From contig JBKPFU010000002.1 of assembly GCA_046728975.1 (NCBI GenBank), positions 1-15,964 on the forward strand: DNA of 15,964 nt, in the 5' to 3' direction. The translations under genes were made by a program, and so were the position numbers. How positions within the stretch are numbered: position 1 is the stretch's first letter; the number at the start of each line of letters is the position of its first letter. This document shows positions 8,628 through 15,377 of the stretch, piece after piece. The notes under the pieces are model-generated. The model had not been told where the DNA came from. It ran no database searches and saw nothing but the letters and a program-made list of their open reading frames with translations. This stretch comes from JBKPFU01 sp046728975 (GTDB taxonomy: Bacteria; Actinomycetota; Thermoleophilia; Gaiellales; Gaiellaceae).

Positions 8628-9419
8628 CTAACGCTCGAGGGGCTCGCGCGCCTGGCTGCCGGACAGGCGAGCCTTGAGGCGCAGGATCGCCTTCGTGTGC
8701 AGCTGGGACACGCGCGACTCGGTCACACCCAGCACCTCGCCGATCTCGCGCAACGTCAGCTCCTCGTAGTAGTAGAGGGTGACGACCAGCCGTTCGCGCT
8801 CGGGCAGCCGGGAGATCGACTCCGCGAGCGCTTCCTTCAGCTCGGTCTCCGCCAGCGCCGCCTGCGGCTCCGGTCCCTGCGTGTCCTCGATCGTGTCGAT
8901 CAGGGCGACCTGGTCGCCGCCCGAGGAGGAGATCGTCCAGAGCTCGTCGAGGGCCGCGATCGACGAGCGCGCGATGTCCGACAGGCTTTCGTTGAACTCG
9001 TCTTCCGTGATGCCGAGCGCCGACGAGACCTCCTCGTCGGTAGGGCTGCGCCCGAGCTTGGCCTCGAGCTGCGAGATCGCCCGCTCGATGTCGCGCGCGC
9101 GCGAGCGAATCGACCTCGGGACCCAATCGAGCGCACGCAACTCGTCGATGATCGACCCCTTGATCCGGGCGATCGCGTAGGTCTCGAACTTGACGTCGCG
9201 GTCCGGGTCGTAGCGCTCGATCGCGCCGATCAGCCCGAGCAATCCGTACGAGACCAGGTCGTTCTCGTCGACGTGTGCCGGAAGGCCACTGCCGAGCCGT
9301 CCCGCCACGTACTTGACGAGCGGGGCGTACGTGAGAATCAGGCGGTCGCGGATCGCTTGGTCTTTGGTCTTGCGGAACTCCTGCCAGAGCGTCTGCGTGT
9401 CTTCTGGCTGCGTCGCCAC
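8628..9419 (-). CDS. RNA polymerase sigma factor, FliA/WhiG family
   Basis: A 263-residue group 3 sigma factor that directs RNA polymerase to alternative promoters. Region 2 is complete: NDLVSYGLLGLIGAIERYDP for core binding, then FETYAIARIKGSIIDELRALDW for -10 recognition. RSIRSRARDIE leads into region 3. Region 4 contains LPERERLVVTLYYYEELT and the helix-turn-helix LREIGEVLGVTESRVSQLHT for -35 contact. Length and motifs match FliA, WhiG and SigD. No flagellar or chemotaxis genes are nearby, so a sporulation, envelope or general role is as likely as motility. The start is a GTG at 9419 with TATTCT six bases upstream and no Shine-Dalgarno sequence. A small membrane protein is encoded 27 bases upstream on the same strand. 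No FlgM-like anti-sigma factor is visible. Confidence 0.93.
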   Translation of the reverse strand: MATQPEDTQTLWQEFRKTKDQAIRDRLILTYAPLVKYVAGRLGSGLPAHVDENDLVSYGLLGLIGAIERYDPDRDVKFETYAIARIKGSIIDELRALDWVPRSIRSRARDIERAISQLEAKLGRSPTDEEVSSALGITEDEFNESLSDIARSSIAALDELWTISSSGGDQVALIDTIEDTQGPEPQAALAETELKEALAESISRLPERERLVVTLYYYEELTLREIGEVLGVTESRVSQLHTKAILRLKARLSGSQAREPLER

Positions 9420-9425
9420 GGTCAG

Positions 9426-9431
9426 AGAATA
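9426..9431 (-). promoter_or_regulatory. Candidate -10 box of a leaderless promoter for the sigma factor gene
   Basis: TATTCT on the minus strand, exactly six bases (CTGACC) before the GTG at 9419, in the short gap after the small membrane protein gene. No Shine-Dalgarno sequence or convincing -35 is visible. Confidence 0.48.
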
Positions 9432-9446
9432 CGGCGTGATGCGGCG

Positions 9447-9629
9447 TTAGCCCTTCAGCGCGCGATACGCGAGAGAACCGAGCCAGAGTGCAATTGCGCC
9501 GGCGGCGACGACGATCACGTACAGGCCGGGCTCACGCTGAGCAGCCTCGGCGGCCGCCGCTGCAACGCCGACGAGGGCAATCGCTAGCACGAGGAAGAGA
9601 GCTCCGAGCGAACGGCGCGGGCCGGCCAC
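9447..9629 (-). CDS. Small membrane protein with two predicted helices
   Basis: A 60-residue product starting at a GTG at 9629. After a short basic N-terminus (AGPRRS) come a hydrophobic helix (LGALFLVLAIALVGVAAAAA), a short polar turn (EAAQREPG), a second helix (LYVIVVAAGAIALWLGSLAY) and a basic tail (RALKG). This fits a two-span inner membrane protein with both ends in the cytoplasm. It ends in a TAA 27 bases before the sigma factor GTG on the same strand, so the two genes may be linked. I do not recognise the family. A membrane partner of the sigma factor is possible but nothing proves it. A chance frame is possible, though the clean two-helix pattern argues against it. Confidence 0.55.
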   Translation of the reverse strand: MAGPRRSLGALFLVLAIALVGVAAAAAEAAQREPGLYVIVVAAGAIALWLGSLAYRALKG

Positions 9630-9640
9630 GCGCGGATGGT

Positions 9641-9663
9641 GCCCGAAAGGGCGAGGCTACAAT
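9641..9663. promoter_or_regulatory. Divergent promoter region of tRNA-Trp and the small membrane protein
   Basis: On the plus strand TACAAT (9658-9663) lies 17 bases before the tRNA. On the minus strand TAGCCT (9654-9659) faces the membrane protein gene. The two boxes share the TA at 9658-9659. A small hairpin, GCCC-GAAA-GGGC, at 9641-9652 would fall in the early minus-strand transcript. Confidence 0.42.
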
Positions 9664-9680
9664 CGGTCTTCGCAACCCCT

Positions 9681-9753
9681 AGGGGCGTAGCTCAACTGGC
9701 AGAGCACCGGTCTCCAAAACCGGGGGTTGCAGGTTCGAGTCCTGCCGCCCCTG
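9681..9753 (+). tRNA. trnW: tRNA-Trp (anticodon CCA)
   Basis: The cloverleaf can be folded by eye. The acceptor stem AGGGGCG pairs with CGCCCCT. The D arm is GCTC...GAGC. The anticodon stem CCGGT/ACCGG holds the loop CTCCAAA, with anticodon CCA at 9714-9716. The T arm is GCAGG-TTCGAGT-CCTGC. The discriminator base is G9753 and no 3' CCA is encoded. It reads UGG (Trp). It stands alone, with a promoter-like TACAAT upstream and a terminator hairpin downstream. Confidence 0.96.
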
Positions 9754-9756
9754 TAA

Positions 9757-9789
9757 GCGGAAGCGCCGTAAAACGGCGCCTTCGCGTTT
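9757..9789 (+). terminator. Hairpin terminator after tRNA-Trp
   Basis: GCGCCGT (9763-9769), loop AAA, ACGGCGC (9773-9779): seven perfect pairs, extendable by GAA/TTC with one bulge, followed by GTTTC. It lies between the tRNA and the converging nuclease gene and could stop transcription from both sides. Confidence 0.65.
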
Positions 9790-9820
9790 CATGTGAGGAG
9801 AGCGGCGGCCCGGCGTCAGT

Positions 9821-10669
9821 TCATGATCTGCGGGGAACCGTGACCGTCGTCGACGTGGTGGTCGTGTTCCCGCAGGCGTCGGTCGCTCGGTAGGTGATCG
9901 TGTAGATGCGGCCGGTGCCGTTGTCGCTGCGCTCGGCTCGCAGCCGGAATGTGTCCTCGTCGACGATGACAATGTCGTTTGTCGTCTTGCCGTCCTCGTC
10001 GCCGGGAGCATCGTCGGGCTCGTTGCTCATCACGGAGACGAGCGTGACCGCCGGAGCGACTCCTGAGTTGTCGGAGGCTGCGACCGTCGCATTCACCGTC
10101 TGGTAACGGTGATTGGGCGGCGAGAGCGTGCTCGGCGACGCGGTCGCGCTCAAGGTTGGCGGCGTCTCCTCACACGGGTTGAGACCGACGACCACGGCGT
10201 CGTGATCGGAGGAGCGGTAGGCGTTCGGTTCGTAGATCGCGTCCTGGTCGGGAGGCTTGAAGCTGGTGTCGTAGTCGAGGAGATCAGGCTCGTCGGCGTT
10301 AATGTGCCAGTCGGCGGCGCCGGTCACTTGCGCGGCCAGGCCGGGATTGGCGAGGGCGTGGTCGAGGTAGCCGGCCTGACCGTCGAACACGTACGAGTAG
10401 GCGTAGGGGCCTTGGTAGTGGGCGATGAGGTTCGTGTAGTCGTCATTGGTGCCTGCGGAGTCGTCGGCGCCCGCGCGGATCGCGTCGACTGGATCTTCCT
10501 TTGCGTACGAGTTGAGGTCGCCCATGATCAAGAAGTCGGGGTCGCCGCTCCCGGTCGGATCAGTCACGAGCCAGTCGACCAGCGCCTGGGCGGCGGCCTT
10601 CCGGGTGAGGTTGCAGTTGCCCTGTCCGTCGCCCCTGTCGGGGTCGCCGACGTCGTTGCAGTCCGAGCC
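9821..10669 (-). pseudogene. C-terminal part of the interrupted ExeM/NucH nuclease
   Basis: This stretch continues the frame of the upstream gene after an in-frame TAA at 10670-10672. It holds the second half of the endonuclease/exonuclease/phosphatase fold: GSDCNDVGDPD directly after the stop, the metal-site motif MGDLNSY, LDHALAN, and the final catalytic SSDHDAVVVGL. It then ends in an Ig-like beta domain of about 115 residues (from CEETPPTLSATAS to the TGA at 9821). The first in-frame start is a GTG at 10567 without a Shine-Dalgarno sequence, which would give 248 residues lacking a signal peptide. Separate translation into a useful secreted protein looks unlikely. The coding sequence shows no frameshift, so the break is recent, a read-through site, or a sequencing error. 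Confidence 0.7.
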
Positions 10670-12973
10670 TTACGACTTCAGGTGGTTGACGGCGACGGTG
10701 AAGTGGGCGCCGGTGCTGTCCACGAACGTTTGCGCGAGCGTCGGACGGTTCTTCGTGTCTAGGAAGCGCGGGTCGACTGCCGTCGTCAGAGTCTTGAAGT
10801 CGCCGACCGGCGTCACCTTTGCTGGCTTGTAGATCAGGCCGACGCGGATCGCATCCGTGCCGATCACGCCCGTGTCGATGTAGTCATACATGCCGGGACC
10901 GAGCATCGCGTTCAGCCCGGCGACAATCCCTCTGGTCGGGTCTCCGAGGGGGTCGACGCCGGTGGTGTTCTCGAGCTCATTGAGGCCGATGATGTCGCCG
11001 CCGAGACCGGCAAGCGCACCCAGGAGCTTGTCGCGCTGGCGGCTGAACTCGCTTGGCTGGTCAGCATCGGCGCCGCGGCACTCGACGTTCTGCGCCGGCC
11101 CGCACTTATTGTCGAGCGGGCTCCCTGTCGGGTAGTCGAGCGTCAGGAAGAAGTTGAGTGTGTTCATCGCCGCTACGCGCACGTTGCCGCCGACCGGCTC
11201 GGGCGCGGCCGGGCGCGGGTTGACAGCCACATAGTCCGCCGCACCGGTGGGCTGAATGCGATAGACGTCGAAATCGAAACCGAGCACCCCGACGGTGTTC
11301 TGCACAGTGTCGCCACCGCGGAAGCGGTTGTTGAGCGCGAAGTTGCCGCCGTTGGGGTGACGCACAGAGCTCGGGTTCTGTGTCCCAAGTCCGTCGTCGA
11401 GCGTGATCCGCCGCAAGCTGTTGGCCAGTGCGCGGGCCTGTGCAGGGGCGCCGGGTTCGTCGATCGCCGTCGGTGTGAAGGGGCGCGACTCTCCGGCCAG
11501 CGGGAGCGCGAGCACGAGCTCGCCGAAGCGGTCGTAGTTGAAGTATTCCGAGATCACCAGCGACTGCGGGAAGCGCACGAGCATCCCCTCGAACCGCTCC
11601 GGGTAGTCGCCGCTTGCGAACGGCATCGTCACATCCGTCGGTCCGACGCTGCCGTTGCCGCAGTCGACGATGTTCGTCACCGGGGACGTGTTGCTGTTCG
11701 AGCCGTTGATCGTCGTCTGGTTGAACCGCTCGCGCGCAAAGCCGGTCACCCGTACGACCTCTCCGGCGCTGACCGTGTTCGTGCTGCCGGTGAAGACGAA
11801 GATCCCGTCAGACGTGGCTGCATCGGAGTCGCCGCTCGCGTCCTGCAGGTAGAACCCCTGCAAGCCGGAAGCGCCCTCGAAGTCACCAACGACGACGCCC
11901 TGCGTCGTCACGTTGCCCGTCATCGCGGCGGAGGCGCCGCTGCCCTGGATACTGTAAATCGGCGTGTAGGGCAGTCCGCAGACGTCATCGTTGACGATCG
12001 TTCCCTGCCCCTGACCGTCAGCGACACTCGAGCCGGACACGTTGGTGACGTTGACGAAGAACGTCTCGTCGGGCTCCGTGGTCGTGTCGCCGTTGACAGG
12101 GACGCTGAACGCATAGGTCGAGCCGCCGGCCGGGATCGTCTGCCCGGTGAGCGTCCGGGCGGTGAAATCATCCGGCGACGTTGCACTGTTATCCGCGGTG
12201 GCGATATCGAACGTGACGCCGCCGGCTCCCGCCGGCGACGACAGGCTGACAGTGAAATCGAAAGAGGTCGTGCTCGAGTTGCCCTCATTCGCGGAGACGT
12301 CGTTGATCGTGAGATTCGTTCCTGTCGGGCAGAGGTTCAGCGGGGATGCCGTGTTGCGCGGTGCCGGAGTCCCCGTCGTGAAATCCGCCGCGTTGTTGTC
12401 GGTCTCGGTGCAGCCGCCGCCGTTCCGCAACCCCGCAGTCGTGTTCGACAGCGTCGGGGTCGGACCCGAGCCCTCGAAGTTGGTCGCGGCAGAGCCGTAG
12501 CCGACAAAGTCGCGGATCGACGGGTTCGGCAAGCAGTCGCCAGGCGACGCGCCGCAGGTAAGCAACGTCTGATTCGTGACCAGCGCCACCTTGCCGCTGG
12601 TCGCGCTCATCGCAATCGCACCAGTCGCATCCGGGGTCGGCAACGGTGTCGTACCGCCCGTGCCTGCGGCCTCCTGCACCAGGTAGTAGCCGCCTGGCGC
12701 GAGCGAGCCAGAAAGGTTCGTCCTCTGCCAGGAGGAGCCCGCAGAGGACGCGTACTGCACCGACCAGCCCGTCACGTCCACCGAGCTCGAGCCGCGGTTG
12801 AACAACTCGATGAAATCGTTCGTCAACGTCGCCCCCGTGTTGCCGCCGCCCCCGTACACCTGGCTGACGACGATGTCCGGCGACACCGCCGAACCCGCAG
12901 TCGGGCTCGAGGCCGAGCCCGCCAAGACGAACACGAGCGCGACCGCGAACGGTGCCAGCCGTCCGAACCTCAA
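10670..12973 (-). CDS. Secreted lamin-tail/Calx-beta/ExeM-type nuclease, N-terminal part ending at an internal TAA
   Basis: 767 residues before the stop. A signal peptide (RLAPFAVALVFVLAGSASS) leads to a lamin-tail domain (about 33-210, VVSQVYGGGGNTGATLTNDF onward). A Calx-beta domain follows (about 216-330, with PDDF, EPDETFFVNV and the closing GTIVNDD), then an OB-like segment (YSIQGSG...GVVVGDFEG, about 335-440). The nuclease domain begins at VRVAAMNTLNFF (598), with metal ligand Glu666 in GLNELEN and His764 in VNHLKS. The ExeM/NucH family degrades extracellular DNA. Relatives continue LKS-K-GSDC without a break; here the Lys position is TAA and the frame stays open for 283 more codons. 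As read, the product lacks half its active site. The start is a TTG at 12973, seven bases after GGAGGAGGAGGG. Confidence 0.85.
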   Translation of the reverse strand: MRFGRLAPFAVALVFVLAGSASSPTAGSAVSPDIVVSQVYGGGGNTGATLTNDFIELFNRGSSSVDVTGWSVQYASSAGSSWQRTNLSGSLAPGGYYLVQEAAGTGGTTPLPTPDATGAIAMSATSGKVALVTNQTLLTCGASPGDCLPNPSIRDFVGYGSAATNFEGSGPTPTLSNTTAGLRNGGGCTETDNNAADFTTGTPAPRNTASPLNLCPTGTNLTINDVSANEGNSSTTSFDFTVSLSSPAGAGGVTFDIATADNSATSPDDFTARTLTGQTIPAGGSTYAFSVPVNGDTTTEPDETFFVNVTNVSGSSVADGQGQGTIVNDDVCGLPYTPIYSIQGSGASAAMTGNVTTQGVVVGDFEGASGLQGFYLQDASGDSDAATSDGIFVFTGSTNTVSAGEVVRVTGFARERFNQTTINGSNSNTSPVTNIVDCGNGSVGPTDVTMPFASGDYPERFEGMLVRFPQSLVISEYFNYDRFGELVLALPLAGESRPFTPTAIDEPGAPAQARALANSLRRITLDDGLGTQNPSSVRHPNGGNFALNNRFRGGDTVQNTVGVLGFDFDVYRIQPTGAADYVAVNPRPAAPEPVGGNVRVAAMNTLNFFLTLDYPTGSPLDNKCGPAQNVECRGADADQPSEFSRQRDKLLGALAGLGGDIIGLNELENTTGVDPLGDPTRGIVAGLNAMLGPGMYDYIDTGVIGTDAIRVGLIYKPAKVTPVGDFKTLTTAVDPRFLDTKNRPTLAQTFVDSTGAHFTVAVNHLKS

Positions 12974-12980
12974 ACCAGAA

Positions 12981-12992
12981 CCCTCCTCCTCC
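12981..12992 (-). promoter_or_regulatory. Shine-Dalgarno sequence of the secreted nuclease gene
   Basis: GGAGGAGGAGGG on the minus strand, seven bases before the TTG at 12973. It decides this unusual start, which also gives the correct signal peptide. Confidence 0.7.
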
Positions 12993-13102
12993 GTGGCGAC
13001 CTGACGGCGACCAACGCCGCATCCGACGCTAACGGATCGCGGGTGTCAGTTCCAGCCAGTGCTCCTCGGTCGAGCGCGAGTCCGGGCTTCGCTTTTGCGT
13101 TT

Positions 13103-13321
13103 TCAGCGCCGCCGACTACTGCGCACGCGGCTTAGGGCAACCTCCGCCGCTTCGAGTTCTGTGTTGCCGCGTGCGACCCCATCAACCGTGCGCGGATCTG
13201 TCGCCAAGCGATATCGCGCGAGCCAGCCGCCGCGGTACGCGCCGCGCGCGGACGGCTCGATGATGAGTTCGTAGCCACGTCTGTCGAACTCCCTTCTGAT
13301 CGCCGCGAGTCGCTCCTCCAT
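13103..13321 (-). CDS. Small hypothetical protein, 72 residues
   Basis: From the ATG at 13321 the product begins MEERLAAIRREFDRRGYEL and ends in RSSRRR before a TGA at 13103. The composition is protein-like: a charged N-terminal helix, a likely beta hairpin (ELIIEPSARGAYRGGWLARYRL), then a helix (NTELEAAEVALSRVR). It has no signal, membrane segment or cysteine. A longer in-frame start at 13414 adds 31 low-complexity residues and is less likely. It is divergent from the peptidase gene and lies 129 bases upstream of the nuclease start. I do not recognise the family; the helix-sheet-helix pattern could be a small binding domain, but no function is supported. Confidence 0.6.
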   Translation of the reverse strand: MEERLAAIRREFDRRGYELIIEPSARGAYRGGWLARYRLATDPRTVDGVARGNTELEAAEVALSRVRSSRRR

Positions 13322-13481
13322 AGACCCCGTTGAAGCCGGTCGATGCCCCTGCGGTTCACGAGGTACCCCCGGCGCAGACTCGTTAAGCGCGCGGGAGATG
13401 AAGCGCGCATGCACGGTTCCCCTTGTAGTTCTTGCGGCTCCGAATACGGGTCGTGTTCATCGACGTCCTCGCCAGCCGTCC

Positions 13482-13510
13482 AAACAGAGCGGAAAACGCT
13501 CCGCGATAAT
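13482..13510 (+). promoter_or_regulatory. Candidate leaderless promoter of the M23 peptidase gene, with dyad
   Basis: GATAAT (13505-13510) lies exactly six bases before the GTG at 13517, with no Shine-Dalgarno sequence. Just upstream is an inverted repeat GAGCG-GAAAA-CGCTC (13487-13501) in the spacer. The extended -10, CGCGATAA (13502-13509), also matches six of eight bases of the FliA/SigD-type GCCGATAA. Confidence 0.45.
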
Positions 13511-13516
13511 TGGCTC

Positions 13517-14539
13517 GTGCCGTCAGACCCACCCGGGAAGCTGCCGGTTCCACAGCGCTACGACGACGCGTACTTCGGCTGGCCGGTTGCGCCCGTCAGC
13601 CAGCAGCACCCGGTTCGCAGCACCTTTCTCGACCCGCGCGCGGACGACAAGCGCGGCGCGGTCTACCACCAGGGAATCGACATCGCTGTTCGGGATGATC
13701 GGCCCGAGCGCGGGGCCCCTCGTGGACGGACACACCGCGTCTACGCCATCGAGGGAGGCGTGGTGACGGAGGCGACCACGCCCGGCGTGCGCGGCCACAT
13801 CCACGTCGGCCACTTCGGCTACGGGCACGTGGATGCGACCGTGCGACCAGGTCAGCGCGTCGTCGCAGGCCAGATGATCGGATGGACGTGGCTGACGACC
13901 TGGCATGTACATCTGAGCGAGTTCCTATTCCTGCCCGACGGCCGCCGACTGAACATCAATCCGCTCCGGCGCGGAGGCAAGCTCCGGCCCTACTTCGACC
14001 GGCTCGGTCCCCTCATCCACGAGATCCGCTTCTATACGCCGGCCGCGTCGAACTGGGGGCGGCGGCGGACGAACGTGGCGGTGCTCCGGCCGGCAGGCAA
14101 ACGGCTCGACAGGCGCCGACTCGCCGGCCGCGTTGACGTGCGCGTGCGCGTTGCCGACCGGCAGTCGTTTCAGGGCTGGTTCCGCGACCTGCCGTATCTG
14201 TCGGCGCCGCACCACGTCTACCGCCTTGCCTTTGTGCTCGTGCACGTTCCGACGCATCGCGTCGTGCTGCGGCGGCAGGTCTTCTGGGCAGATGCGATGC
14301 TGCCGATCCCGCCGGCTCAGCACTATGCGCCGGGGACGAAGCAGAACCTCACCGCCCAGGGCTGTGTGTTCGCCCAGCCGGCGACGGACTGCCGCGGCTC
14401 GTTCTGGTTTCACCTCTTTCCCGGCGCGGCCTGGGACACGCGCCGCTACGCGAACGGACGCTACCTGTTCCGCGTCCGTGCCTGGGACACGCGCGGTAAT
14501 CGCGCTTCACGCGACGTGGCGGTGGTCGTTCGCAACTGA
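13517..14539 (+). CDS. M23-type (LytM/lysostaphin-like) metallopeptidase domain protein
   Basis: 340 residues from the GTG at 13517. The zinc motifs of M23 peptidases are present: HQGID with His51 and Asp55, and HVH with His130 and His132 in WHVHLSEF. Between them is the typical beta core (VYAIEGGVVTEAT, then GHIHVGHFGYGHV and VRPGQRVVAGQMIGW). This family cleaves peptide cross-links in peptidoglycan or, when degenerate, regulates other wall hydrolases. Residues about 165-340 form a second, beta-rich domain with an Ig-like ending (YLFRVRAWDTRGN). No signal peptide is visible from this start, and the longer frame from 13343 does not supply one. I chose 13517 because it follows a GATAAT box by six bases and gives an unbroken domain. 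How it would reach the wall is unclear. It converges with the hydrolase gene, 16 bases away. Confidence 0.85.
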   Translation: MPSDPPGKLPVPQRYDDAYFGWPVAPVSQQHPVRSTFLDPRADDKRGAVYHQGIDIAVRDDRPERGAPRGRTHRVYAIEGGVVTEATTPGVRGHIHVGHFGYGHVDATVRPGQRVVAGQMIGWTWLTTWHVHLSEFLFLPDGRRLNINPLRRGGKLRPYFDRLGPLIHEIRFYTPAASNWGRRRTNVAVLRPAGKRLDRRRLAGRVDVRVRVADRQSFQGWFRDLPYLSAPHHVYRLAFVLVHVPTHRVVLRRQVFWADAMLPIPPAQHYAPGTKQNLTAQGCVFAQPATDCRGSFWFHLFPGAAWDTRRYANGRYLFRVRAWDTRGNRASRDVAVVVRN

Positions 14540-14555
14540 AGCTCGGATCCTCGCG

Positions 14556-15362
14556 CTATCTCTCGAGCAAGCCCAGCCACTTAACCGCGCCCGGCAGCTG
14601 CAGGTGCGAGTAGGCCTCGGCTGTGTGTCCCCACGAGCCAGTCACCGGCTCGACGCGACCTCGCGGGTGCAGCCTGCGCAGGCCCTTGTAGAACTCGGCG
14701 GACTGGCGGCGCTGGTCGATGATTTGGTCGCGGTCACTCCACCAGAGCTGCAGAGGCACGCCCGACTCCGCCACCTGGCTGACGAAGTGATTTGGGCTAC
14801 GGAGGGTGTATTCGAGTGGGTTCGTTCGCGGCGTGCCGCCGACCTCGAGGCGCGCGAGCGCCTGAACAGCCCGTCCGCCACGGAGGCGAGCGAACTCGCC
14901 GTAGCGCAGGTAGAAGTTCGTGACCGAGTCGAAGGCAACGGCGCCTGCCAACAACTCCGGGTGTTGCGCGAGCAGAAGCAACGTCTCTTGCCCACCCATG
15001 CTGCCGCCGACGGCGTAGACCCGGCGCGGGTCAACGCGCAGCCAGGGCTTCCCGCGCTGCACGAGCACCGGCATGCGGGCCAGGTCGGCGATCTGGCCGC
15101 GCCAGCCCCACGAGTGGAGCGGCAGGCGCCTTCCCATCCCGCCCGGGCACACGACCGCGAACTTCCCCCGCTCCGGCAGGTCCCGCCACCACCGCGCATT
15201 CGTAATCGCGCGAATGCCACGGCCGTGCGGCGAGATCACGAGCCGCAGCGGCGGCGGCGGATTCTGAGGCCCGTACTCGGCCGGTAGGAGCAGCACAGCC
15301 AGCCGCGAGACGCCGTTGTGCGCCCGATAGCGGAGTCCCCACTCCCTAACAGCCGGAGTCAT
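14556..15362 (-). CDS. Alpha/beta hydrolase (esterase/peptidase-like)
   Basis: A 268-residue alpha/beta hydrolase with a readable catalytic triad: nucleophile Ser121 in GGSMGGQ, an acid at Asp210 or Asp212 in WWSDRDQI, and His246 in GSWGHTAEA. An oxyanion-type turn is seen at SPHGRG (44-49). The pattern resembles prolyl-oligopeptidase-like and PHB-depolymerase-like esterases acting on small esters or peptides; the substrate is unknown. No signal peptide is visible, so it is probably cytoplasmic. The ATG at 15362 has GAGGGGAG five bases upstream (15368-15375) and lies 15 bases after the stop of the preceding gene, so the two form an operon. It ends in a TAG at 14556, facing the peptidase gene. 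Confidence 0.88.
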   Translation of the reverse strand: MTPAVREWGLRYRAHNGVSRLAVLLLPAEYGPQNPPPPLRLVISPHGRGIRAITNARWWRDLPERGKFAVVCPGGMGRRLPLHSWGWRGQIADLARMPVLVQRGKPWLRVDPRRVYAVGGSMGGQETLLLLAQHPELLAGAVAFDSVTNFYLRYGEFARLRGGRAVQALARLEVGGTPRTNPLEYTLRSPNHFVSQVAESGVPLQLWWSDRDQIIDQRRQSAEFYKGLRRLHPRGRVEPVTGSWGHTAEAYSHLQLPGAVKWLGLLER

Positions 15363-15367
15363 TGTTG

Positions 15368-15375
15368 CTCCCCTC
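15368..15375 (-). promoter_or_regulatory. Shine-Dalgarno sequence of the hydrolase gene
   Basis: GAGGGGAG on the minus strand, five bases before the ATG at 15362, in the 15-base gap after the upstream gene. It supports this start and translation from a shared transcript. Confidence 0.6.
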
Positions 15376-15377
15376 GT

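Noticed and set aside
8586..9587. 333-codon plus-strand open frame opposite the sigma factor
   Set aside because: Arg/Leu/Asp-rich shadow frame; the minus strand has all sigma regions.
9681..9830. tRNA-Trp as an integration site of a mobile element
   Set aside because: No integrase, no repeat of the tRNA 3' end within the window, and no phage or plasmid genes nearby.
9821..12973. Genetic code change or stop-codon recoding of TAA across the genome
   Set aside because: TAA ends three neighbouring genes at expected places (4056-4058, 7241-7243, 9447-9449), so it works as a normal stop here.
11357..13135. 592-codon plus-strand open frame opposite the secreted nuclease
   Set aside because: Very Arg-rich and low in recognisable motifs, typical of the antisense of GC-rich coding DNA. 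The minus strand carries clear domains over the same bases.
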